Below, piece after piece: positions 37,161 to 51,500 of a stretch of DNA of 64,000 nt. The notes below the pieces were generated by a model. That model saw only the letters and a program-made list of their open reading frames with translations. It searched no databases and was not told the DNA's origin. The stretch comes from Lepisosteus oculatus (Eukaryota > Chordata > Actinopteri > Semionotiformes > Lepisosteidae): NCBI RefSeq assembly GCF_040954835.1, contig NC_090698.1, forward strand, positions 48,122,284 through 48,186,283, read 5' to 3'. Position numbers and translations under genes: made by a program. The first letter of the stretch is position 1, and every line of letters starts with the position of its first letter.

Positions 37161-39119
37161 ATTGTAGTATGCAGTTTCAAATTTATTTTTTTCTTCATTT
37201 TTCAATTGCTCTCCTATGCATCTATAGAGAACTTTAAAATTTGCTGATGCTATGTTTTTTAATGTGCATGAAAACATCAAAATGCCAATTATTATTCAAT
37301 TACAAGTTGTTTCCATTTAACAGCCTTAGCAGCATTTAAAGTAGTAACTGTTTTAGTGGCTATAGTGATCAGTTATTTTCAGCAGTGTTAATATTGGTAA
37401 TATTTATTAAAACACAGTTGTGCCCTTTCTTAAAAATTAATGCACCAGTTTGAATAAACTTCCATTTCTATGTTAATTGGGTATGGGCAAAACTGTCCTG
37501 AAGCAGTGTTTTTTTTTTACAAAATAATTTCTGAAACAACTGTGTATTTTAAGAATCAGGGCAGACATAATGTGACTGTTAAAATTTCAAACTTATACTC
37601 CCTTGATGAGTTCAGGCATAAAATATTTAATACATGAGTCGAGCATCATATGAAACGGTTACATTTTCCATTATGCTTTTTGGTTACTGCATGTTTACAG
37701 GAATTAAATGCAATAGAAATAGTCTGTACTACACCTGAATCGAATAATGTAAACTGTTAATAAGAGGTTTTTCGAGTGTTTTCCTTGACAAACGTTTAAA
37801 TCAATAACATTTTTAAAAAAGGGTTTAAGATATAGATCAGCTAAGCCTGTCTTTATATTAACCACTCTATAAAAATTTAATCAAAATGTTGTTTTAGACA
37901 CCTTTAAGATTCAAATTACATATTTGACCATGGCTGAATACTAATATAAAATGTGAGAGAGTTCGGCAAATGATCCATCATATTTGGTGGCATCTGAATT
38001 TATATGTTGCCTACATTTAGTATAAAAACGTTTGCTTAATTGAACCTTAGATCAGATAAAGCATATGCAAATTATTAGGTGCTGTTTTAAATTCTGTGTG
38101 CTGCTTAGTATTTTGGGATTCTACAGGATGAACAGTCCACCATAAATTCAAGGAATTCTAAAACATAATAGATTTTTTTCCAGAGAGCTTTTGACCCAAT
38201 TAATCTGAAGTGTAGTGTAACATTTACTTGGTTGGCCAGTAGTGCTAGACCAGATCAGAAAGATGACAGAAATTGCCTCCCCTGTTAAATTCAGTAGAAA
38301 CATCAGGAAGGCAGGGTTGTACAGATGTCTTTGGTGATCACTGTGCAGTAGGGGCATTGTTTTTGAGTTGGGATCCAAATGGACCTTCTACTGATTCACT
38401 AACCCCTCTAATAAACCAACCTGTTTTTTTGTAAGTCTCCTATTCCAGAACTGACTATGCTCTGCCTTGCCTAACTTTTGAGATCTGGTCTGAGGTCTCA
38501 TTGCATTTAAGTGAAAAGTAGACATGGAATAGTTTACATTGTAGGAATACTGTGGCCTGTGTTGCTGCATTCTGTGAAGATATTTTGCCTGCTTGTTGTT
38601 TTGTGCAACACTTTTGTTCTTATACCCTTTTTTCAGACAATGCGCTGCACTGTTCTGCCTTTCAAGAACACATTTCCTAATCTTTGAATGTTTATGAACT
38701 TTCAAAGTTGTTTTAAGTGAGGTGAATTTGTGTGCAGTATATTAATGGAAATCTTAAGTTTGCCCACATATTACATTAATATAATTACACAAACACACAA
38801 CTGCATTTAAAATACAACTGTTTTAAAGTGGATTATTGGCAGTAGAAGAAGGAGTTCAGCAGTAATTCAGGAAGATGCATCTGACCAATAAATAGGGACG
38901 ATGGAAGTTCTCTCTACCAGTGCCTATAGAAAGTCTACACACCCTTTATAAAGTATACACGTTTTGGGATAATTACATTCCAGAATGTGTGAACATTTGT
39001 TTTTAAGGTGGAATGTGTGTTACAATGTAAAGTAAAACATGAGACTTTCTATAGGCCACGTTGAGCAAACCATAAAGATTTTATATTTGTAGCACAAATA
39101 CCCCTCATTACAGTTCTAT

Positions 39120-39260
39120 AGGAAGGTGGCATGGTGATGTGATGGCCTCTGAGCTCTGAATGTGTGGAGTTAGCATGTTCTTTGGGTGCTCATGGGGTGG
39201 TTTTCAAGATGTTCTACCTTTCTCCCAAAAATCATTCTAGTTCGGTTTGATGGGCTGCTC
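39120..39260 (+). repeat. tRNA-type SINE, degraded
   Basis: AGGTGGCATGGTGATGTGAT, GTGTGGAGTTAGCATGTTCT and a degraded CTCATGGGGTGGTTTTCAAG, followed by GGTTTGATGGGCTGC, keep the order of the SINE head half. The tail half is missing or unrecognisable. Confidence 0.45.
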
Positions 39261-39399
39261 TAACTTGTTCTTTAATTTCTGACCCTGCAATGTGCCATCA
39301 TCCTGCCCCCATGGAAACCAGTAACGTGTTCTTGACCCCTGTATCTCTGGGTGAGAGCTTGGTATGGCTGAGATCCTCAACAGGAAAAAGCGTTTCACT

Positions 39400-39660
39400 T
39401 ATCACTTAGTCAGATAAGTGAAACAAAAAGGTTTGCTCCGCCAGTTCAGATTTGAGGTCTCAACCACCTCGCTGGGAAACCTGTTCCTGATGCTGTTTGT
39501 ATAAAGAGGCATCTCCCATGCTCCTTCTGTTTTCTGTTTGTGATCCCTTGCCCCTGTTTCACTACATTCCAAGAATTCCCTATCAATACTCCTTAGGATT
39601 TTAATTATTTGGGTCACATTTCCTTTCCACCTCAGTTGTTCAAGGAGATTTAGCACTCAT
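39400..39660 (-). mobile_element. LINE-like tail fragment
   Basis: The minus strand keeps an open frame of 84 codons including HKQKTEGAWEMPLYTNSIRN and FPSEVVETSN, preceded by a LRSIDREFLECSETGAR-like stretch. The wording resembles the C-terminal region of repeat-encoded reverse transcriptases (compare -TGGITFSTRLWEYG- at 61500), but it is a different subfamily. Confidence 0.35.
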
Positions 39661-42600
39661 AAACAGTCCGTCTGTGGTAATTCCCTGAATTCTTGTTTCT
39701 TGTCTTTGAACTTTTTCTAAGGCCCTAACAGCCTTTTTTTTAATGGTAACAAAACTAGACACTCATTTTCTAAATGAGGTCTTCCTAGTGTGTAACTTTA
39801 TGCTTCTCAGAATCACCCATGCTACATGCATCATTTATCTTCCAGCAACCTGTGTACATCACGTTTGCACTCAGCGACATCAGATGAAGACTTTGGCAGA
39901 ATTACAGTCAATTACAATCAGCCACAGTCTTTTTGTTAATTCTTTTGCTGTTGCTTTTGCGTTTTCCACTCCCCCCTTTTTTCTAAGCCATGGAGTATTG
40001 TGGAGCTTACTGTACTATAGAGTTGAAATGAGGTGCTGGTAGTTAGGACTTCCACTCACAAGACTGTTATAAAGCTTTGAATTTCTTTGCATGTTCCCGC
40101 TGTGTTACTTCTGCGTTGAGGTGTGTGTGTGTTGTGGTGAGGGGTGTCCTAGGCAGCCTGTGGGACACGGCTCAAAACGGTTCTTCCTTTTCGACACTTC
40201 TTCCATATTAAGTGCACGGACAGCGTCTGAGCAGGCCTGATGTTAATTGGGAGGACGGTTCACTGGAGCCTGTCAGTGAGTTAAACCCTTGCTCACGCCA
40301 TCTGATCAGATAAAGCGGAAGCTCATTTACTAAATTAATGTGCTGAAAATTCAGGTAATTTGCCTGTTGTCCTACTGTATCTACCAGCCTGCCTGCTCAA
40401 AAAAGCATCTTTCATTGTTAATTCATGTCATATGGCCTGTCTGCAGCCCCAGATGCATTATTCTTAATATCCCAGGCTGCTAAATGGGTGACAGTGGGAC
40501 CTGTATGTGTTGTCCATTGTTCAAACTGATCTGGTTAATATTTTCCACCCATTAATGTGTAGGTAGGTTGTTCTGTTGATTTGTGAAAAAGATCTGGGTT
40601 ATGCCATCTATAATTTTTTGTTGATTGCTAACAGTGTACTGAATCAGTGATGAGGGATTGGAGCAAGCATCCTTAATGAAAAGAAGGTTTGCTATAATCA
40701 CTGAAGCGTAAGGGACTAAAAAAAAGGGCTTTATGGAAAACATTAGTTGGTTATGCCTGCTTGAAAGTGTTTATATAAGCTATTAACAGTTTTAAACAGA
40801 TGTACTGTACTGAGTGATTTCTGAATATTCGTGGTTGTATCTCCTTAAACAATCAGGGCATTGAACTTGCAAGCAGCAGAGATTCCCTTACACGAGGACA
40901 GACTGTGCTGCACACTTTAATTTGATTAGTCTTCCTAAAAAGCATTTCACGAAGAGCTTCCATTTCATAACAAGCGACTTTATCTTTACACCAGTGGAGA
41001 AAGCTGCCTGCAATAATCCTGGCTTTTATCGTCGCTGGTAATTTAACGCAGTCATTTGTTTTTATATAATAGGGTGCATTATCAATGTCATGTGACCTGT
41101 ATTTCATAGCATTTATAGTAAACCTTGTGACAGCAGAGCATAATAAACATGGAAGATGAGTGGCAAGGACAGTTGAGTCAGAGGTTTCAGAAAATAGTTT
41201 ACACGGTGTGAAACTAAGAGCAACAAAAAGCACTTTAAGTAATTTGTGAGGACTTTAAAGGCACAGAGATAGTTTAGATTTCTAAGCACTCTTGTATGGC
41301 AAAAAAAAATCGTGCAGAGAAATGTGGACATGTGACATCTTCACTAGCAGCATTTAAACTGTATTTTTTCCTTGCTCTGAAGTCATTATATGTTAAATGT
41401 TTTGGCAGTTACTCTTTTTTTTTTTGAACGCAAAGCTACACTCAGGTGAGGTAGTAAATGGGCAATCGATTAAAAACGCAGAATATCTGATGTGATGCTG
41501 TCCATTACTTAAACACCTCCCCCACCCCTGAACCAGGAACCTTCCCATACCATGTAGTGTGGAATTGGTGTACAATAAATATTTGTACTATTTTAAATGT
41601 TGGGTAGGGGACGAAATGAAAAATGGTTAATATTATTTACTATGTGTAGCTCAGGGTCTCCTCAGGACAGATTTATTCATTATAAATTTCCGAGCATTGC
41701 TCATGTGTTTTACAAGTTTCTGAACTCTGAACAGCATCAAATTGAATTGCATTTCCAGGAAGATGATTCCCTTTAAACTGCCAGGCTCGTGCTCTGTAGC
41801 TACTACATTCGCTCTGAATCATAGTGAAAGCAGTCCTGTGCTGTAATTGAACACATTTGACAGACAATCTCCTTCACCAGAAGTGGATTTCCAAAACGCA
41901 AAAATAAAAGGGGAGCTGGGTAATCGATAAGGCACCGAAGCCACTCTCCTAATAAAGGTTTCTTTTTTCATTGATAGAAACTTTAGCTGGGGGGAGAAGA
42001 AATGTGATTACTGCTTCGTCGTACACACACACTGTACTGCATAGCCGTGCCATTATTTCTCTGTAGCCTTACACAGAGGGAAAATAAAGGCCTTTCATTG
42101 TTCTAAAGGCAGCAGCTGTGTTTTTTGTTAGTTAATATTTAGTTAATCTCTAGACTTAGACCTGTGGGATTGTTTTGTCCAGCCTACAATCCATCTTAGA
42201 CTGATCTATATTCAGCTCAATCTTTCTATGCCATTAACCTTCAGCTGGGGTAGGAAGAAGGGAGGAGGAGGGATAAGCATACACCACTTGCTTTCCTAGG
42301 CTGCTGATTGCTCTCATTTTTCCATCATCTCAGCCCCCTTCTCCCACAACCCCCTTTCTGTTACATATTTTCTTTTCATGGGAGGAATGAGCAGGCAGGT
42401 ACTGGCAGACCGCAATCTGAGCTCCACAGGAAAGCGCCCCTCTTTCTCTTGGGTTCTGTGGGCCTTGCCCAGAATAAGGAGCTTCTTCATGAGAGGCCGA
42501 GAAAATGGGTTGTACAATATCCGGGCAAGCCCAGTGCTCGAATCCGAGTAACTGAGATTAGAGACAGATTGTCTGTATGGTAAAAACGCTCCAGGAAATA

Positions 42601-45174
42601 ATCAGCCATTGGCAAGTTTTTCTCTCCTCCTGTTGTAATTTACTGCACAGTAAAGGCAGGGCTCACAGGACAGACAGGAAAAGGGTTCTGTAACCGATTC
42701 AAGGATATAGGATGTACTATTTTCTCTTCTGTTTTTTTTTTTTTTTGTGGGAAGCTGAGGGGTGTTAGTAACCTGCTCACAAGCATATCATTTCAACATT
42801 TGAATTAGTGGGCTTCCGAGTGAAGAATGAGAAGGTCTTGTCAGGCTCGTGACCCTTGCGTTTTTTTTTTTATTGATGTGGAATTCTGAGGTGGCTTGGA
42901 CTGTAATTAAAACAAAAGCAGTCTGCGGCGTCTTGCAAAGGTGATGGTGGGGAATTAAATGTCAGCCTATTGCCTGGATTAGTGATGCAAGAGAAATGGT
43001 TAATGATATTTATTTTCTTCTGATCACGTTCTGCAATTCGGTGAACCTTGCATTATTCTCAGGCGCAGTGGAATTATAATCAATCTTGATTAGCCCAGCC
43101 ACCATAAGGTCTGAAAACCATGTAGTGATTGATTGAACCGTTGAGACCATATTAAAGTTAAGTATTGGGTATGAAGTTTTGAGAGTATGACTAAAAATGC
43201 ATTTGTGTACCAAAGCAAAACTTCAGTGTGAGTCCTAATAAAGCAGTAGTGCCAGTTTTAATCTGTAAAGCTTTGAGACGTGGGCCACAAAGTGGAGAGA
43301 CCTAGAATTGAAACAGTCTGGCTTTGACTTGCCCACTTAGTGGCATTTAGGGTCTGAGACTCCAAGCATGCCTAGCTATCTGAAAATGTTAACCACAGGA
43401 TCCTTGGTTTGATATACATTTCTCTCAGAAACGCACATTAGGCGTAAGGGTTTATAAGAGAGGACTTAAGCCAGCAATTCCTTTAGATTTAACTCACTAA
43501 TAAATAAACCTGTATGTCCATTGTCTATACAGCTGGAATTATGAACCACCAGGCAGTCATTGTACCAGCTAGTGGATTTAATTTCACTTACTGCCAGCTA
43601 CAGAGGACTTGTTTGTCTTTGTTGAATCAAGGACAAATGTTTTTCAGAACTGGGTTTGCAAAAGGTAGCTCATAACACACAGAGACAGATTTGTATGTAT
43701 ATGATATTTTAATTATTCATTTATCTTTTGACCTCAGAATGATCCCATTAGCTGCAAGATATGCTCAGCTTAGTTTTTTTCTTCTTCCAGTAATCATTCT
43801 CAGTGTCTGGCTAAGCAAGACATTTTTACATAATCCTCTATGTCAAAAAAACAAAAACTAAAACAACCCACTCGTTCGTTTATGACATTGGTGAAAAATG
43901 TCATGGAAAAGAAATTAACTTTGTGGATAATTGGTTTGGGTAGTTATCTGATGGTCAGGTATGCAAAATTATTTTTGTACAGTCTTTGCAACTACAGTAA
44001 TATTCATGACAAATTAACTCTTTAATTGCAAAAAAATTAAAGTGATGTTGTGGGCAGCAGGATTTAAGAGGAACACATTTTAAATAAAAAAAAAACTGAA
44101 TAGTGCAATGTTTATTACTTGTGCCATTTGATTAGAATCCCCATATACATTTGAAATAGAATATGAGAAACAAAATCCATCCTGCTGTGATGCATATATG
44201 TTTAGATTTAAAACTGGAGACGTTTTTTTGGAGTTTTCCGTTTTCCATTTGAACTTCCATTAAACTTCCAGCTTAATTTAACATGAAAGGATTGGTGTGA
44301 TGCAGTACTGAGCCTGTGAGGAATGCTAGGGGCCTTTAAGAATACTGCATTTTAGCATGTTTTTGGCATAAAGTGCAGTTTTTGAATATTTACATATGCT
44401 ATTATTGCCCTCCCAGGATATGTATATTAGTCCAGGAGCTTCATCACCCTGCAGCACTGGAATAGTTCTATAATTACACTTGTACAGTTGAGGTCTGGGA
44501 AGATCAACCTGGATTCTGTGAACTGCTGGCTTGAGTTAGTTTAATACAAAGGAAGCAGGTTGTTTCTCCCGTGAACAAGGCTACACTTTAGAGAGTGTTA
44601 ATTGCACTCTATGTGGTACTTCATCGGAACCTATTAAGATCCTTCATTTTCTGGATCAACATTTTTAGAGGGTATGTATACAGAGCATCTAACGAAACGT
44701 ATTTAGCCTGGCGACTGCATCAAATTCATCTTCTTTTTTGTGGCAGGTGCATTGACATTTTATTGAACAGACAAGGGTGGGTTCATTATTGATTAACATT
44801 AGTCACAATGAGGGTCTGTGGTGCATGCCAGAGGCTAGCAGAATTTGTGACCAGCCCTGGAAAGTGATACAAGGTCACCTTTGCACCTGCTTTACGATGA
44901 GGTTTTGTGAGATTCCATCCCCACCACTCAGTCTAGACGAGCATGTGTCTTCTCACTCGTCTGTGAGCCTTAGATCCAGATGTCATCTCAACGTATCCCA
45001 CAAAGCTGGAGTGACACTCTTATCTCATGGCATGAGGACGTGCATTATCAGACTGTGATGTTATCTCAGGATATGCTTGGTGGAAGGGTGGCAGTTGAGT
45101 GTTCGGGGCTTGATCAGTTTACCATTGTACACTCATATTGCCATCGGGTACCACAGCTCGGAGCTCGGAGAAGA

Positions 45175-45385
45175 TAGTGGAAGCTACATGGAAGTACTTA
45201 ATCAAAGAACAGGAGGCAGTTCTTTAGCCCGAGAGTTGTGGGAGTATGGAACAATCGAACCAACCATTTTATTGAAGTCAATACTTTCAAGAATATTATT
45301 TCAAGAAATGGCTGGATGAGATCCTTGGATCAGTTAGCTACTACTAAACAAGCTGATGGGCTGAATGTGCTGTCTTGTTTGCCGC
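45175..45385 (+). mobile_element. CR1-like LINE 3' terminus
   Basis: It encodes, with a frame change, NYME/SYMEVLNQRTGGSSLARELWEYG, then nucleotides AAGAAATGGCTGGATGAGAT, ATCAGTTAGCTACTA and GATGGGCTGAATG. The last is a diverged copy of the GGGCCGAATGGCC end seen in many early-diverging fish LINEs. The element end is near 45385. Confidence 0.65.
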
Positions 45386-48349
45386 TGTTCCAGTTTACTG
45401 CTCCTGTTTTATGCAGCATGGATCATATCTGTGGAAAGAGAGCTAGAGCTTTAGTTTATGATGAACCCCAAACCAATGCAGATTTATTGTGGCATAAAAA
45501 TGACAGATTAGTAAAGCCTGGAATGGTGTGAATGACTAAAAGACAAACACAATATAAATGATGTATTTAGCACAGGGAGAACTGAGTTTTGTCATTAATT
45601 CAGTGTGAAAAGTGCACAGATATCGCTAGGACTTGAGAACCAGAGGGAAAGGTGTTTGAAGTAGCCTGAAAGCCTATTTTAATTATAATTTTATCACCAC
45701 TCAATGAAAAACTGCCTTTTTTTTGCATATAAGATGCTTACGGCCACTGCAGAAATAAACAGAAATTGGATATGCGAGTTAGCATGACAAATTGTTCATG
45801 GCAGAATGAAGGACTTGTGTGTAAATTAGATGCAGAGGGAGTGAAAAGCATAATTGTTTTTTACTAAATGAGCACATGCTTTAAATATATCCCATGCAGT
45901 GTGTCATTTAAACAAGAAAAACTTTTGGTCTTCATATCAGCGGGTCTACAGTTCAGAAACTTCTGCCTCCAAGATATTTTGAATTTTGGGTTCATTTCTT
46001 CCAACTGTCTGCTCTCGTTTCTTTCACAGCTGAATACTGTACATTTGATTTTACATACACTCTTTAGAAAAATGGTTAGATTATATATTTCCTTGTGTCA
46101 TCTAATGATCGTTATCTGTTGCAATGTGGAAAAGTATCTGGCTAAGAAAACTAAATCTCACAGCAGGGAAATGCAGGGAAATCTTACTAGCTGGAAATGT
46201 GCAGTCCTAGTCATTGCTTTACACTGCACCCCTTAGCTGTAAGACAGGCCTACTTTCAGTTAAAAAAAAATCAAAAAGCACAGCTAATTATAAAAGGAAG
46301 GATTAGTGAGATCCAGATCCATGTGGTAAATGAAATAAGGCAGTGAGGTAGCATTTTTCTACCAGACTTGTTGTTTTGCCTGGCGAAAGTTATATGCTTT
46401 ATATTAAGGAAAATTGGTCTGTGGTTGTTCCTTGGGCAACCACATCAGCATCCCTACCCATACAGTAAGCATTCTCTAACTTTATGGGGTTTTTCTTCGC
46501 AGACATTGCAGTCTTGTTCTTGCCTTCATAAATACTTGCCTTAATTTGCAGCCTAAATGTGTTGCAGGCTACAATCTAGTAGTAGCCCATTGTTTGGAAT
46601 TCAAACTGGCACCTGAAGATCTAGATACAAAGCCCAAGCTGCTTAGAATAGATTTTAGCAAGACTTTTTCAAGGATGGTCCTCTGAGCCATTAAGATGGC
46701 AATTTATGTTGTTCTTATTTTTGTTTGTTTTTCACTCCCTTGATGTGTGAAAACGCACATTATCTGTTGTCTTATTCACTTACTATACACCTAATCATAC
46801 TTCAAATTAATCTGAAGAGCCTTTGCAATCTGGGTTTGTTACTGTTTGCAAAATATTGAAGGAAGACTGATAGAAACCAGGTGGAGGGTGGGTATGTTTT
46901 CTACCAGTCTCTGGAACAGAGGAAGCTACTCTAGTGCTAAGCAATGTACTTTGCGATCTGAAATAGCAACTGTGTGGCTTTATCTTTAAAAGATACCATA
47001 TGGAATGCAGGAATGAGTTCAGCAACGTGGAGTTTTTGGATTTGAATCTGGTTTGTTGACCATGTTTTGGTGACTGTGACTCTGATGGGACCTGGGATCA
47101 GCTCCACTTTGTCAAGTTTGGATGGGGAATTGGTTGCGATTCTGAAATCCTTGGCATACTGTGTACCACTGGCCTCTATTGTCAATGAAAGGCATTTTAA
47201 GCTGTGTGAGTGTTTTTATTAGGAGGATCACTGTTTGACACTAATGCTCTGCTGTTCATATATGACAATCACTGTACAGAAAACCTGAAATAGCAGTAGG
47301 CTTAGCGACGTGGGAGTTTAAGGATAGTCAGTTTTTCTCTTCTGTAGGCTGAAATAGTGGGTTGCATGCTAATTCAATTTGAATGTCATTAGGCCATCGG
47401 AAAGTGGGTGCTAAGCATTATAAAAATGGGAGCTCATAAATTCTTGAAGACGTCACTCAAACTGACCTAAATGTTCAAGGAGAAGGATTTCTCTTTCTGG
47501 GTACTATGGCAGTAAATGAACACTGCTGCTTGCTTTTTAATGTGGGTGTTTCTTTTGCCTCGTGTAATGTGGTTTCCCCTTGCCCCATTTTGTAAGCTGC
47601 CTTTCTTAGTCAGCATTTGTGAGCTCTGCCACAAAGAGGACCACACAGCCCCAGTGGGCAGCCCTGGGAGATCAGCTAGTGTGATGGCTGTTTGCCACTT
47701 TACCGAATTAGCCACATGACACTGTTTGGGCGGACGCTTTTTTTGTTCTTTGTTGTTGTCAGGCATACCCTGAGGTTTGAGAAGAATAGAAAAACTGGAA
47801 TCAGATTAGTCAATATGGATGATGCCATTCTCTTAACTTTCTCATGGGTATCAAAGTAAAGACATGCTAGCACTTGAAACTACTTCAGTAGTCCATTTTT
47901 GCTGTATTCTGTATCAAGTTATTTTACACTGAGATGTGCAGATAATCAGTAAGGTACATTTCCTGTGGTGTGCTTAAGTGACCTAATTTTAACCTATGTA
48001 ACATTTTATCAATGGCTGCTGGGTCAGTGACAACACTGCTGCTGGCTTTTAATGAAACTCATTTGTACAGGTTGTATTCTTTTATTAGTGGAAAACTCCC
48101 AAGTTCAAACTGTTTTGTAGCTTGACTACAACTTTTGTTTCTAAGGTAGCTTTTTGCAGTGGGCAGTTTAAGCTCATGAAGGCCAAAGACAAAACACATT
48201 GCAGGTATCGGCGCTCAGTAGCTTAGAAATAAAGTACCAAAACATGTATTAAGCTACACTAATCTTGTTGCTGTCTCTTTTTTCATTTTAAGCAACATTT
48301 GTTGTCAGGTTTGTAATTATGGTTGTGTGCAGACACTTTTGAGTGCGAC

Positions 48350-48580
48350 AGTCCAAACCAAAGACAGATTCAATCTAGAAGAGGCTGTTTGGTCCATCTG
48401 GCCTGTTAGGTATTAGCTAATGGACCCGAGGCTCTCATCCAGCCATTTGAAACATCCAGGGTATGGGCTTCAGCAACATGGCTAGGTAATATTTCCATGC
48501 TCCTACTGGTGTGGAGTGGCTCTTGTTCTTAGTTTTAAATGCACTTCCTGTCATTTCTATTTGGCTGAGACACAATTATG
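48350..48580 (-). mobile_element. CR1-like LINE fragment
   Basis: Plus-strand landmarks TGTTTGGTCCATCTGGCC, ATGGGCTTCAGCAACATGGC, TTTCCATGCTCCTACTGG and TTAGTTTTAAATGCACTTCC parallel GTATCGGCTTCAACAACATGG...CCTCCTGTTCTCGG in the 61320-61640 copy. The orientation is minus and frames are broken. Confidence 0.55.
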
Positions 48581-51500
48581 GTGTGAGTTTTGTTTTATGA
48601 TGTTCATTGTAGATAAGTTGGGTTTATTAATAAAACCTTTAATATGTGAGCTAATTGTTTTTTTTAAAATGCTTAATGGTTAAGGACCTCTTGCATTTTG
48701 AAAATCAAGCCAGTTGGAGTTGTTTCATCCAGTGTGGAGACCAGCCATTTTGTATGTGCACTGTATTGTCTGCTTATTTTAAAAGCTATCTCCAATTTTG
48801 CTTTTGTTTCTTAAATGTTATAAGGCATAACACATTTGATTTGTGTGCAGGCTTCCTAATTTATTTTGAGGTATTTTAAAAAGTGACAAATTGGGTGAAT
48901 GATCACAGTACACATTTTGTTATGGGAAATAAAATGAACTTAAAATATTGGATTTAAATGCAAATGTGTGTAACTAACACAATTTCATTTGTCTCCATAT
49001 GTTGCTAGGATTGCAGATGTAATTTTTCATTCCTATCAAATTAGCCTAAGTTAAACTTCCTCTATGTACATTGTCTCGGGTGTACAGGAATGCTGAATTT
49101 GGGCTTCAGTAAGAACCAGTTGATTTTTTCCAGGAAATGTGATACAAGGAGGTGAGGTGGAGGAGACTAGAATACAAGAGCACAGGATTTAGCCTTCATG
49201 CAGCATCCTGAGTCATTTTTACTGTTGTCACATCAATTTAATTTTAATATTTCTTATCAGTATCAATAAATGCTGATGATGCCATTTCTTGACATTTTTT
49301 TCCACAATTGTTGTTCAGCAGCAGGACTTTCCTGGATATCCAAATCCATATATTTCACAATAAAAATAAAGAATTCTTGAATTCTATGTAGGTTTTTTTG
49401 TGGGGAGTTGAGATTAAATGTTCAAAGACGCTAATAAGGTGTATATGGAAAGAAAAATTACACCCCAAAAAGCATAAGGGGAAATATAAAGCCATATTTT
49501 TAGAAACTGCCTCAGCTGTCTTTTGACTTAGCAAAAGTCTGACAAAATGACACCAATAACTGCCTGTTCAGCATACCAAGTTAATCCTGACAATATCTGA
49601 ATATATGTGGATCTGCATTAGCTCCAGCTATTCTTCTGTAACTGCGGAGCTTATAAAGTCGATGTCCATTTGCAATTGCAGAATGTCACAAGTAACATGT
49701 TAATTCAAATTGAAAATTATTTGTTATAAAATGAGGCTAATATGTCTTGAAATGGCCCAGTTCTTAAGATTGTGAGCTTGTTATAAGCTTTTGTCCTAAA
49801 ATTCTTGGTTGTAAAAAAGTCAAAATTTATCTTGAACTTTCTGTTGATAAGGCAATACAATACACACAGGCATCATTGTTCATAGTGTGCATATTTTTGT
49901 GTCATAGACAAATGTGTAGTTAAAATATTACTCATATTTAAGTTAATGCCTTTTTTAAACAAATTGGGGTTCTCATATTTCCGCTGACTAATAAAGATGA
50001 TTGCTGTCTCATACTCCTAAATCTTGCTATGTAGAATTACCTCTCTTATGGTTTGTTGCGTACTTTTCACTCATTTGAAGTGAGTGCATTTAGCATCACC
50101 TTTAGTTCATGATTTCACACACAATACTGCTGTCTTTCTCCTTTAAACCACCTTTCGACTGTTCCTTTCCTTTAAAATAGTTAGACCTGCTATATAAGAA
50201 ATCATTCTTGTATAATATAGTTCGAGATTGGCTGTTTTTTCTTTTTCTATATATACATGCATATATTTTAAATGTAGAGACATCCAATTATTAATTACTT
50301 ATATTTTTCATGCCCATTGTAGCCATGAGTTACAGTAGTTTTCACCTCTCGTACTGACAGCACTATTGTAAAGATTATTAACCACAGGCCTGCTGTATAT
50401 ACAATTGCATGCATACCTGCACATGTGTTTGCACAACTTCCTTTACTGTACAACTAAGCTGCTGTGCCACCTGTCTGCCCCAGAGGCTTGTGGCTTGTGT
50501 TTGGCATTAATGTTCAGGTGCCTCCTGACTTAAACAATAACAGGGCAGGTTTTTGCCAAAAGCTCTCGTCGTTTGGAATGTTGAATGCTCCTGTACTTTT
50601 GGTTTGTGGGCTGTGTGACCTAATAACACGTTTATACGGTTTAGCCTAAACAACAAAAAAAAAGTTTTTTGTTTGGTATGTCTCAAAGTGTTTGCAATAG
50701 TTTGCCTATACCTGTATCTAAGAAACTGGGCTAAAACTGTGTTTGACTCTCATAATATTTAAGAATAAAATTTAAACACAAGAAAGAATGTTTTTTCTTA
50801 AATAACCAAAACTGTTATGGTCAATAAAAGAGAAGCCTGATTTTCTTGCATTTCTGTGATACCCAGTCTCAAAATGTTCAACCTTCTTCAAAAAAAATAT
50901 CTAAGTTGTTACTCTGTGCTACTTTGGTGACAAGTTAATCCATCTTAGTTTTTGGGAGTTGTTTCTACTTCTGTCGCCACAAGTCTTAAAATCTGCTCAA
51001 TAAAGAGGAATAATAGGGCAGCTATATTATACAATAGCAGTTCAAAATGGATAAGCGTCACATTAAAAATGTTTTGCGACGAACATATGGTTGTCTACCT
51101 GGGATTGTGGAAGAAATGAGAAATGATTCAGTTGTATTGCAGCTGTTTTGCTTAATTTTGTCGCAAAAATTCATTTTGGTTAAGAGTTTCTTAAAACCTT
51201 TCCCTATTTTTTGACTAGTGCTTTGCTCCATGGTAGGCAGCTAATGATAAACACTCCCTGTTTTTAAACTGAGCTTTCCTGTCCTTTCTGGACTGTGCTG
51301 TGAAGATATGTATTAAAATGTAGTTGCGCCAGGGCAGTGAACTCTCTTGCTCTGTTTTCCTCTTATTAACATGACATAGTACTTCAAAGGGTGCCAGTTA
51401 TCAAGGTTGTTGTGGCACAAACGTGCAATTTTCACATGACAGTCAACAGATGATTTGCACTACTAAAGTTTGCTCTCGGCCCACCTCCGGGGGCCCAGGG

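Noticed and set aside
40853..41233. 126-codon minus frame in intron 1
   Set aside because: No family is recognised, the residue mix is unremarkable, and there are no bordering splice sites of quality. At most a conserved non-coding stretch.
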